Origin: CBDFHB01 sp965250115
GTDB lineage: Bacteria; Acidobacteriota; Vicinamibacteria; Marinacidobacterales; SMYC01
Length of the DNA: 64,000 bases
Direction: 5' to 3'
NCBI GenBank assembly: GCA_965250115.1
Contig: CBDFNJ010000002.1
Span: 1,240,001-1,304,000 of the forward strand
The notes under the pieces are model-generated. The model did no database searches. It was not told the origin of the DNA and was given only the letters and a program-made list of their open reading frames with translations. Shown here in pieces: positions 44,828 through 52,188 of this stretch; within the stretch, counting starts at the first letter, position 1; each line of letters opens with the position of its first letter. Both the position numbers and the translations under genes were made by a program.

Positions 44828-45171
44828 CTTTCGAGCTGCGCGGCGAGCTCCGAGAATCGCTCGAGATAGGAGTGCAGACGCTCTCGCGAGCCCTCTTCAA
44901 CGCGTGTGAACTGTAGTCCCACTCCGCTGATTGCGGTCGCTGTCGCGCTTCGCCAGACGACGCGCGCGTCCGCCCGAAGCTCGCCGAGCTTCCAGGGAAG
45001 CAACGCCCTCAAGGTCACCGTGGCCCCGTCGGCGGGCGGGTCGTCGATGGCGAGGAAGGCGCCACCAAGGCTCACGTTGGTGAGGTAGCCCTCCCGATGC
45101 TCCTCCTCAATCCAAGTCTCGACCTTGATGACGAGGGGTCCGAACCGGGTGCTGGTTCTTTTGTTTTCCAT
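44824..45171 (-). CDS. PilZ domain protein
   Basis: 115 residues from ATG 45171, which follows the upstream stop by one base; an in-frame start at 45195 is less likely. PilZ motif 2 is NVSLGGAFLAID; the first motif is weaker (RTSTRF). C-terminal strands VVWRSATATAISGVGLQF fit the fold. It is coupled to the DUF4388 gene upstream. Cyclic di-GMP binding is plausible but only the second motif is strong. Confidence 0.8.
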   Translation of the reverse strand: MENKRTSTRFGPLVIKVETWIEEEHREGYLTNVSLGGAFLAIDDPPADGATVTLRALLPWKLGELRADARVVWRSATATAISGVGLQFTRVEEGSRERLHSYLERFSELAAQLES

Positions 45172-45172
45172 G

Positions 45173-46735
45173 TTAAGGGACGTTTCCGAGGACACGGTTG
45201 AGCTCTTGAGTCAGTGGTCCTTGATTTTCGACCGAGAACTGCCCTTCGAACGAACGTAGCTTGCGGTGGAGTGAAGCGTTCTCCATCGCCATGCTTGCTT
45301 GCGCCAGAAAGAGCTCTAGACCCGCGAGCCGAGTCGGTGCTCTCCCGCTGTTGGGGTTGTCGCAGTAGAGAATGGCAAGGACTTCGTGATTGTGTTGCAT
45401 CGGAAGGAGCACGTACTCTCGTGCCATGCCGGGCTCGATGCCTTCGGGGAGCTCGTCTCGTTCATGGCGTTTCAGCAAAGGCGATCCAGAGTAGACGACC
45501 TCCGCGAAGGCGTGAAACGACTGCAGGTCGAAAGCGAGTGAGCTCACCTGCTCGACGACCTGCTTGGTCGGGCGTCCGAGATGAACGCCCGCGAGGCCGC
45601 GCGCACGAGGTCCCTTCACGAGGAAGAGAAAGGCTCGTTCCGCGTGTTTCGCGGCGACACGAAGAATCATGCGGGCGATACCGTTGCCCGGATTTACGAG
45701 TTGGTCCGTCATGGTCTTGAGAAAGTCGAACATGACGTCATAGTTCAAGCTCGGAAGCGTGGGGGCGTTTTCGGCGTCTTCGGTTGCAGTTGGCGTGCTC
45801 CGGGCGAGCGCAACGAGCTCCCGGCGTACGACCTTGGCGAAGGATCGCAGATCCGCCTCGTAGTCGTCTGCATCCAGCTTCGTGAGCGCGGGTTTGAAGG
45901 CGACCCTCTTCACGCCAAGCTCCTGTGCGCGTGCGCGCATCTTGGACGACAGATACTCAGTCATCAGCATTACACTCGGCGAGACGTCCAACTCGTGCAG
46001 GCGTTCGGTGAGCTCCAACCCGCCCTGAAAGTTGTCTCCCGTCGAGCTCGGCATCGCGACGTCGATGATGACGAAGATGTGTTTCCCGTCGGAGATTAAC
46101 CGACGGATGTGCTCTAGCCCGTCGTCGGGACCGGATGCGGTCTCGACCACCGAGCCCGCCAGGGTCAGCTCCTCCTCCAGGATCCGAAGCACCTGCGGCT
46201 CGTCGACGACGACGACGACGGTGACAGCTGCTCCGCCTTCGGGTGCTGCCTCCTCTTCGGCGGTTGGTTTCGCGGGGGATGCTTTGGCATCGGCGTCGGC
46301 GGATTCCAGCATGGACGAGCTGTCGCGCCGCGCCACGTCGATGTCTTTTGCGAGCTCGAGCAAGAGCTGTTGAGGGTCCACCCCTTCTGCAGTCAGGAAA
46401 CCCGAGATATCCATGCCTTCCCACTCTGTGGGAAGGCTCGCGCGGAGCTCGAACTCGAAGCGCCCCTCACGTAGAGCGGTGAGCTCCCGAATCGCGACGT
46501 GAAACTGGTCTTCGAGAAGCTGGATATGAGAGTCGTCGAGCGTGGCCTGCGACAACTGCATCAGGAGAGGAGCGGTCGATGTGGAGTATGCGCAGCAAAC
46601 AACACCCTCGCGAAAAAGGACGGCTCCCTCCGCCATGCTGCCCTGGACTTTGAGCGTCCCAGTCCTCTTGGAGAAGGCGACGATCTGGAGGATCTCCAGC
46701 AGATTCATATCCTCTAATCGTCCGTTCAGAGACAT
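45173..46735 (-). CDS. DUF4388-receiver-GAF signalling protein
   Basis: 520 residues in three parts. Residues 1-125: DUF4388/PATAN (LEDMNLLEILQIVAFSKRTGTLKVQ, FREGVVCCAYS). Residues 170-290: a response-regulator-like fold (VVVVVDEPQVLRILEEEL, FVIIDVAMPSS), where Asp in IIDVAMP fits the phosphorylation site. Residues 335-500: a GAF-like domain (ERAFLFLVKGPRARGL, EYVLLPMQHNHEVLAILYCDN). No output DNA-binding or enzyme domain. PilZ follows directly. Probably part of a cyclic di-GMP or motility pathway. Confidence 0.8.
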   Translation of the reverse strand: MSLNGRLEDMNLLEILQIVAFSKRTGTLKVQGSMAEGAVLFREGVVCCAYSTSTAPLLMQLSQATLDDSHIQLLEDQFHVAIRELTALREGRFEFELRASLPTEWEGMDISGFLTAEGVDPQQLLLELAKDIDVARRDSSSMLESADADAKASPAKPTAEEEAAPEGGAAVTVVVVVDEPQVLRILEEELTLAGSVVETASGPDDGLEHIRRLISDGKHIFVIIDVAMPSSTGDNFQGGLELTERLHELDVSPSVMLMTEYLSSKMRARAQELGVKRVAFKPALTKLDADDYEADLRSFAKVVRRELVALARSTPTATEDAENAPTLPSLNYDVMFDFLKTMTDQLVNPGNGIARMILRVAAKHAERAFLFLVKGPRARGLAGVHLGRPTKQVVEQVSSLAFDLQSFHAFAEVVYSGSPLLKRHERDELPEGIEPGMAREYVLLPMQHNHEVLAILYCDNPNSGRAPTRLAGLELFLAQASMAMENASLHRKLRSFEGQFSVENQGPLTQELNRVLGNVP

Positions 46736-46773
46736 GGTTTTCCACAGCGTCCGGAAAGAGATACTCCGCCGCG

Positions 46774-46812
46774 GAGCCCCCGAGCGTTAGGCCTCGGGGC
46801 TCGCTTGTTTTT
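46774..46812 (+). terminator. Terminator-like hairpin with T-run on the plus strand
   Basis: GAGCCCCCGAG pairs with CTCGGGGCTC (10 bp, one bulged C, 8-base loop), followed by GCTTGTTTTTT. The T-run is on the plus strand although both flanking genes are on the minus strand; it may stop antisense or read-through transcription, or the hairpin may work in both directions. Confidence 0.5.
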
Positions 46813-46888
46813 TCGATTATCGTGACTTGAAACTATGGTAACGCAGCCCGACCGGATTTACACGCTCAATCACGGCGGGGGATCCGCG

Positions 46889-47491
46889 TCACCAGAGGCC
46901 CGGAACGAGGCGCCAGCGAACGTCCCGTTTGTAGCCACGGTATTCCCCGCAGCCCGCAAGGAGCCGCTCCTCGGTGCCGATCCGGAGAGCCATAAAGGGA
47001 AGCGAGACGAGGACGACGGCGGCGGAAGCGGGGACGGGACGGGCGAGAAAGCAGGCGAAGAGCATCATCAACTCGCCGGCATAGACCGGGTGGCGGACGA
47101 GTCGGTAGGGACCCTCGACCACCACCGCCCGCCTTGCAGGGAGCACCGCGAAGCTCTTTCCGAGACCGAAGAGAGCGCGTATCGCGACCAGAGTACCCAG
47201 AAGGAAGAGAGCTCGAGAAGGAAGCGGCCACTCGTCGACCGGCACGGCAAGCCGGAGCGCGAGCCCGGCAGAGACAAGGGCCGGGAGGCTCTTGAGAACG
47301 TCAGAGACCGATGCTCTCTCTGCGGGCGTCGAGCGGGTTAGAAGCGCATAGGCGACGGTCAAGTGCAGCGCGGCAATGGCGACTCGCACGGTGTTCACAC
47401 CGAATTCACGAAGGCCGATCAGCGCCCAGAAGACGAGTGATGCGGCGAGCAGGCAGTCGAATAGATGCTCGGGCCGTGTGCGCGATGGCAC
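46889..47491 (-). CDS. Isoprenylcysteine carboxyl methyltransferase-family membrane protein
   Basis: 200 residues from GTG 47491; the frame is open to 47575 but overlaps the small gene upstream. About five membrane helices precede the C-terminal signature VEGPYRLVRHPVYAGEL and EERLLAGCGEYRGYKRDVRWRLVPGLW, shared by ICMT/PEMT-type SAM-dependent membrane methyltransferases. The substrate is unknown. The upstream 35-residue membrane protein is probably co-translated. Confidence 0.82.
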   Translation of the reverse strand: MPSRTRPEHLFDCLLAASLVFWALIGLREFGVNTVRVAIAALHLTVAYALLTRSTPAERASVSDVLKSLPALVSAGLALRLAVPVDEWPLPSRALFLLGTLVAIRALFGLGKSFAVLPARRAVVVEGPYRLVRHPVYAGELMMLFACFLARPVPASAAVVLVSLPFMALRIGTEERLLAGCGEYRGYKRDVRWRLVPGLW

Positions 47492-47505
47492 GGTCCCCGC
47501 CGGGC

Positions 47506-47613
47506 TCAGTAGATCCAGAAGGACCAGTCGAAGGCCCAGCTCAAGAAGTTGATCAGGATGAGAAGCGCGATCCATCCTAACCAGCTGGCGGCTCCACCGG
47601 AGTCTTCACTCAT
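47506..47613 (-). CDS. Tiny single-pass membrane protein (35 residues)
   Basis: ATG 47613 has GGAGAGG seven bases upstream. The 35-residue product has a short polar N-terminus (MSEDSGGAAS) and one membrane helix (WIALLILINFLSWAFD), ending WSFWIY. It stops 14 bases before the methyltransferase start. No family recognised; size, ribosome site and coupling support a real gene. Confidence 0.6.
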   Translation of the reverse strand: MSEDSGGAASWLGWIALLILINFLSWAFDWSFWIY

Positions 47614-47663
47614 GGTTCCTCTCCTATTCAACTGTTGGATTTGTGGGTCGAATCGACTTGCTA

Positions 47664-49541
47664 TTATGCTAGCGAGTTTTTCTGCTCTTGACCAGGCCGA
47701 GGGGCAGGCGTCTGGCGGGTCGGCAGCCGGATGGCGAAGGTCGTCCCCTTGTCGAGCTCGCTTCGAACCTCGATCTCACCGTTGTGCCGGTCGATCGTCG
47801 CGCGGACGTTCGCGAGCCCGACCCGCAGACGGATCTGCGAGTCTCGACGCACGAATCCGACGTCGAAGACGGTCGAGAGCTGTGCTTCGGGAATTCCGCG
47901 CCCCGAATCGCTGACAGCAATCCGGACGGAATCGTTTTCCGGTGCGGTGGCGATCGTGACGGAGCCCTCGCCCTCGATGGCTTCCCCGGCGTTCATGAGC
48001 AGTGTCATGAGCGCCTGGGTGAGCTCGCTCGGATAGGCTTCGATCTCGAGAAGATCTCCGAAGCGCCTCACGATCCGGATGCGATCGCCCCACGCTGCTT
48101 CGAGAAGCTCCAGAGTGGCATCGATCCCTTCGTGAACGTCCGCCAATTGGAACTGCGCCTCGTCGAGTCGGATGAACCTCCTGAGGCTCGTGACGATGCG
48201 CTCGAGCCGCTCGCCAGCGGTGGCGACGGTACGGTGCTGTTCCTCGAGAGTCTCGAGCGTGGTCCGATCCGTATCGTTTTGGCTCTTCCCAAGAGATGCC
48301 AATAGCTTTTTCAAAGCTCGCGCGGCAACGTCCACGCTCGAGCGGATGGCACCCACCGGGGAGTTGAACTCGTGCGCGATTCCGGCGACGAGCTTGCCGA
48401 GGGCCGCCATCTTCTCGGACTGAACGAGGCTAGCCTGGGCTTGTTTGAGTGTCTCGACCGCCTCAGCCTCGAGCTTGATCTGTAGGTTCTTGAGTCGGGT
48501 CGCGCTCTCTTCGCCGAGAACCTCTTCTTTCAGCCGCTCGAACTCACGATGGTGATTCAGAGCTTCCTTGTAGTCGCCCGAGAGCTCACAGGCTCGCGAC
48601 AAAGCTTCGTGGGCTCGATAGATCTTGGGCTTCGTCTTTGCGGTCAGGGCGAGGGCGAGGGCTTCCTTCAGGGTTTTGTGGGCCTCACCGTAGTTCCCTT
48701 GGTCGGTAAAGAGCACGCCGAGGTCGAGCAGGCTCGTAATCTCGGCCGGGCGATGTCCCGAAGCGCGCCGCAGGGCGAGTGCCCCTAGCAAAGCGGCTTC
48801 CGCCTCGGCCAGCTCACCACGCTCGCGGTGAATCGCTCCGATATCATTGAGCGCGCGCGATTCCGCGAGCTGATTTCCGCTCTTGCGCGCCAGGCCCAGA
48901 CTTGCCTCGTAATGGCTCAGGGCTTCGTCGAGACGCCCCTGCCTCTGGAGCACGACGCCCAGCCCCGTCAGGGCGCGCCCCTCGCCGACTCTGTCCCCTA
49001 GCTTCTCGAAGAGTTTGAGCGCGCGCTCTTGGTAGTCGACGGATTTTTCGAGGTCCCCGATGGACTCGTAGACCCCACCGAGGGAAGTGAGGCCCCAGGC
49101 CTCTCGGTCTTCGTCGCCTAGATCTCGGAAGATCTCCACGCCCTCGTGAAGTGATTCGACGGCGCGCTCGAAATCGCCGAGGCTCCAGTAAATGAGGCCG
49201 AAACCGCCAAGGACATTCCCGGTACCTTTGCGGTCTCCCGTGGTCTCGAAGATCGTCGCGGCCTCACGGGCCTTCGAAAGAGCACTGTCGTATTCGGCCA
49301 CGAAGTAGTCGAAGTAGGCCTGATTCAAGAGGCTCCACGCGATGCCGCGGTCGTAGGCCAGATCCCGCGCGATTTGTGTGGCCCTCGCGGCGAGCTCCGC
49401 TGCCCGATGCACGTCTGCGAAGCCGATCTGCCATGCGAGGTCGTTCAGAGTATCTACGGTCTCTCTCGATCGCGCCGCGCCGAGCGCCGACAGCTTGTTC
49501 TCGAGCTCTGCGATTTTTTGCTTCACGATAGGTGGTTCCAA
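47664..49541 (-). CDS. Cytoplasmic TPR-histidine kinase
   Basis: 625 residues without membrane helices. Residues 45-340 are six or more TPRs (for example GIAWSLLNQAYFDYFVAEYDSAL and GLTSLGGVYESIGDLEKSVDYQ). A coiled coil links to a HisKA domain (LVAGIAHEFNSPVGAIRSS, phospho-His near 385) and a HATPase (TLLMNAGEAIEGEG, VSDSGRGIP, GLANVRATIDRHNGEI). Such TPR-kinases sense protein-protein signals. No response regulator lies next to it. Confidence 0.88.
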   Translation of the reverse strand: MEPPIVKQKIAELENKLSALGAARSRETVDTLNDLAWQIGFADVHRAAELAARATQIARDLAYDRGIAWSLLNQAYFDYFVAEYDSALSKAREAATIFETTGDRKGTGNVLGGFGLIYWSLGDFERAVESLHEGVEIFRDLGDEDREAWGLTSLGGVYESIGDLEKSVDYQERALKLFEKLGDRVGEGRALTGLGVVLQRQGRLDEALSHYEASLGLARKSGNQLAESRALNDIGAIHRERGELAEAEAALLGALALRRASGHRPAEITSLLDLGVLFTDQGNYGEAHKTLKEALALALTAKTKPKIYRAHEALSRACELSGDYKEALNHHREFERLKEEVLGEESATRLKNLQIKLEAEAVETLKQAQASLVQSEKMAALGKLVAGIAHEFNSPVGAIRSSVDVAARALKKLLASLGKSQNDTDRTTLETLEEQHRTVATAGERLERIVTSLRRFIRLDEAQFQLADVHEGIDATLELLEAAWGDRIRIVRRFGDLLEIEAYPSELTQALMTLLMNAGEAIEGEGSVTIATAPENDSVRIAVSDSGRGIPEAQLSTVFDVGFVRRDSQIRLRVGLANVRATIDRHNGEIEVRSELDKGTTFAIRLPTRQTPAPRPGQEQKNSLA

Positions 49542-49712
49542 TTTAGCGCTGGAGAAACATTAGTGCTCGCTCCTTTTTTGCAACGCGCCTGGCTTCGCCA
49601 GGCTAGCGCTCCGCTCGACAGGCTCGCTGCGCGAAGCGGTCGCTGGTGCACATCAGTTTTACAGCACCCTGCTGGTGCCAGCAAGGTACTTAGTCGGTAT
49701 ACTCCGTCGGCA

Positions 49713-50870
49713 ATGTCGTCGAGTCGTTTAGCGTGGCCCTGGCTCGTCCTGGTGGTGGTCTCCGTCGGCGCCGCTCTGTACCGGGTCGCCTCGATTCCGG
49801 CACCGTCGTCCTTTGCCGTTACTCCGAGCTCTGCGAATCTCGTGACGGATGGGCCCGTTTACGAAGTCCGCCTGGCGTCCTCCGGGGTGACTCCTAGCGT
49901 TCACAACGCGACCGCCGTCGAGCTGTCCGACGGAAGACTGCGCGCGTTCTGGTATGGAGGGAGTCGCGAAGGCGCCCAGGACGTCGCCATCTATTCGGCG
50001 GTCTTCGATCTGCGGCAGAGCCAGTGGAGCGAGGAGAGGGTTGTCGTGTCCCGGGAAGACACGGGCAAGGATCTAAGGCGCTACATTCGGAAGCTGGGTA
50101 ATCCGGTCGCAAGCCTCGATAGGACGGGACGACTCTGGCTCTTTTACGTCAGCGTCTCCGTCGGAGGCTGGTCGGGAAGCGCCGTCAACGTGAAGATATC
50201 GGAGGACGAGGGTCGAAGCTTCGGTAGCGCGATACGGCTCATGACTTCCCCGTTCCTCAATATCAGTACCCTCGTCCGAGGCCCGACCTTCCACTACACG
50301 GATGGAACCTTCGCTCTTCCCGTCTACCACGAGTTCCTGGGAAAATTCTCGGAGCTGGTCAGGCTCGATGCGGAAGGGCGTGTCCTCGGCAAGACCCGGC
50401 TTTCCTGGGGACGCTCGTCGCTGCAGCCCGTCGTGGTGCCGACCTCGCCGAGTGACGCCGTCGCCTTGCTCCGTCGTAGTGGGACTAGCCCACACCGGAT
50501 CTTGTTGGCCTTTACGCACGACGGCGGCAGCCAATGGTCCGAGCCCGAGTCGAGCGCCCTGCCGAACCCCGACGCCGCGGTCTCCGCGATCCGTACCACG
50601 GACGGCTCTCTGTTGCTCGCCTTCAACGATAGCGAGCGCGATCGGAGCGACCTGAGTCTCGCCGTTTCGCGCGATGCCGGTCGATCGTGGAGCGTCGTTC
50701 ACCGGTTCGAGGCCCCACAACCCCTGCCGCCCGGACGGGCCGCACGTTTCGCCTACCCGTGGCTCGTTCAGACAAGCGACGAGAGCTTTCATCTCCTCTA
50801 CACGTGGGATCGTTCTCGCATCGTTCACCTGCGCTTCGATCGGGAATGGTTGGGGAGCGTTTCGCCGTGA
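49713..50870 (+). CDS. Sialidase-like (BNR repeat) exported or anchored protein
   Basis: 385 residues from ATG 49713. An N-terminal membrane helix (WPWLVLVVVSVGAALY) anchors or exports it. The rest is a six-bladed propeller-like fold with BNR/Asp-box motifs (SEDEGRSFG, THDGGSQWS, SRDAGRSWS) and the FWYGGSREGAQD and FALPVYHEFLGKFSELV segments seen in exo-sialidase-like glycosidases. The Arg triad is not fully assignable by eye. The stop overlaps the next gene's GTG. Confidence 0.75.
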   Translation: MSSSRLAWPWLVLVVVSVGAALYRVASIPAPSSFAVTPSSANLVTDGPVYEVRLASSGVTPSVHNATAVELSDGRLRAFWYGGSREGAQDVAIYSAVFDLRQSQWSEERVVVSREDTGKDLRRYIRKLGNPVASLDRTGRLWLFYVSVSVGGWSGSAVNVKISEDEGRSFGSAIRLMTSPFLNISTLVRGPTFHYTDGTFALPVYHEFLGKFSELVRLDAEGRVLGKTRLSWGRSSLQPVVVPTSPSDAVALLRRSGTSPHRILLAFTHDGGSQWSEPESSALPNPDAAVSAIRTTDGSLLLAFNDSERDRSDLSLAVSRDAGRSWSVVHRFEAPQPLPPGRAARFAYPWLVQTSDESFHLLYTWDRSRIVHLRFDREWLGSVSP

Positions 50871-51421
50871 GACTCGATGTGCTCGTCGGCACTCTGGGTT
50901 GGGCAGTTGCTCTCGGCTCGCTTGCTCTCGTGGCGGGCCGCGGTTTTGCATCCCGCTGGCTCTTGCTCGCTTCCGGCGCTACGTCGGCGCTTCTCGTGGC
51001 TCCCTACCTCCGAGGTGCGTTTTCGGATCTCAGCATGACGAGCGTGGTACTTGCCGGCGCAGCGATCGTGGCCGAGCTGGGCCGTCCCGAGTGGCTACGT
51101 CCTCGCGAGTTTCGCGCCACGACCCGGTTCGTTCTCGCCTTCGCCCTGTTCCTCTATCCGATGGCTCTGGGGGTCGGTCCCTTCGACCCCTATGGTCTCG
51201 GCTTTCGCTCGCCGTGGCTCGTCCTGGCAGCCGGAGCGGTAGCGAGTCTCGCGTGGAAGGCCGGCCTCCGCTTGCCCGTCATCTGCCTGGTGGTGGGGAT
51301 GGGTAGCTTCGCGGCTCAATTGCTCGCGTCGCAGAATCTCTGGGACTATCTTCTCGACCCTTTCGTGGTGATCTTGGCGGTCGTCAGCTTGCGGTGGAAG
51401 CCGGAAGGCCTAGGCCCTTAA
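50867..51421 (+). CDS. Multi-pass membrane protein coupled to the sialidase-like gene
   Basis: 184 residues from GTG 50867 (GTGA overlap). Six probable membrane helices (LVGTLGWAVALGSLALVAG, WLLLASGATSALLVA, MTSVVLAGAAIVAELG, TTRFVLAFALFLYP, WLVLAAGAVASLAW, VICLVVGMGSFAAQLLAS). Conserved polar motifs between helices 4 and 5 (VGPFDPYGLGFRSP). No named family recognised. Coupling implies a shared role with the sialidase-like protein. Confidence 0.7.
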   Translation: MRLDVLVGTLGWAVALGSLALVAGRGFASRWLLLASGATSALLVAPYLRGAFSDLSMTSVVLAGAAIVAELGRPEWLRPREFRATTRFVLAFALFLYPMALGVGPFDPYGLGFRSPWLVLAAGAVASLAWKAGLRLPVICLVVGMGSFAAQLLASQNLWDYLLDPFVVILAVVSLRWKPEGLGP

Positions 51422-51468
51422 AGTCACCTACAGCCCGATCGAGCACTATTGATGGGTAGAAAAGTAAC

Positions 51469-51476
51469 GAAAAACC
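51469..51476. repeat. Target-site duplication, left side of ISL3-type copy B
   Basis: GAAAAACC, repeated exactly at 52139-52146 on the other side of the element. Eight bases is the usual ISL3-family duplication length. Confidence 0.92.
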
Positions 51477-52138
51477 GGGTCTACGCGGATTCGTGTGGGT
51501 AAGTCCTGACGGAAAAACAGTGTAACTCATTGTGTGGAAAAGGTATCGAGTACTTCATCAGGTGCTGAAAAGTGGTCCATTTTTAGGATAGGCTAACCGA
51601 GTGAAAAATTCCCAGTCGATCCGCTCGCTGTTTGCGCTGCCAGGTTTCGTGGTGTGCCGGATTGAAGGGTCTATTCGGTGACCGATACGCCCGCGTCATC
51701 CAGCTCAAGAGGCGAAAAAAAACAGCTGTGTGCTCTTACTGTGGGCAACGGTGCCGGGGGCGCTATGACAAGCAAGTGTGCCGGGTCCGCGACCTGTCGT
51801 TGGCAGGCTGGCGGATCTATCTGGAATACGAGCGTTGGCGCGTCAACTGTCCCGGGTGCGGCGGTTTGCATGTAGAACACCTGGACTGGCTGGCGAACAA
51901 CTCGCGCTACACCTAGCGTTTTGCGACGCATGTGGGCAAGCTGTGCCGGACAAGGCGGTGGCCGAGATGGAACGTCTGCGCCTCCTAGTTGAAGGGGTCA
52001 ACAACAAAATCCGTGTGCTGCAACGACGCGCCTACGGCTATCGCGACGAGGAATATCTCAAGCTGAAGATCGTGGCGGCATTCCTTCCGCCATTACCCAG
52101 AAATGCCGTCTTCAACCCACACGAATCCGCGTAGACCC
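51477..52138 (+). mobile_element. ISL3-type non-autonomous element, copy B (662 bp)
   Basis: Same perfect 24-bp terminal inverted repeats and same internal deletion as 7924-8584, with one extra A (A8 instead of A7) and a few substitutions. It is flanked by an exact 8-bp duplication, GAAAAACC. It lies 50 bases before the start of the large vWA gene. Lacking most of a transposase, it must have been mobilised in trans by a full ISL3 element elsewhere in the genome. Confidence 0.95.
51632..52134 (+). pseudogene. ISL3-type transposase remnant in copy B
   Basis: The N-terminal zinc-finger part is in one frame (VCSYCGQRCRGRYDK, VNCPGCGGLHVEH) and stops at TAG after NNSRYT, in line with copy A. The C-terminal part (EGVNNKIRVLQRRAYG, YRDEEYLKLKIVAAFLP) lies in a second frame. 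The core with the catalytic acids is deleted. Confidence 0.8.
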
Positions 52139-52146
52139 GAAAAACC
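52139..52146. repeat. Target-site duplication, right side of ISL3-type copy B
   Basis: GAAAAACC directly after the right inverted repeat, identical to 51469-51476. Confidence 0.92.
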
Positions 52147-52188
52147 TAACATATTGAAGACCGGCCCCAGTAAAATCCGTGTGGGTAG

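Noticed and set aside
49587..49603. Hairpin GCCTGGC-TTC-GCCAGGC between the TPR-kinase and the sialidase-like gene.
   Set aside because: There is no T-run on either exit side, so I do not call it a terminator; probably an incidental GC-rich palindrome.
52168..52186. AATCCGTGTGGGTAG just before the vWA start, resembling the inner part of the ISL3-type terminal repeat.
   Set aside because: Only about 12 bases match, there is no matching second end and no duplication; chance or a short remnant cannot be separated.
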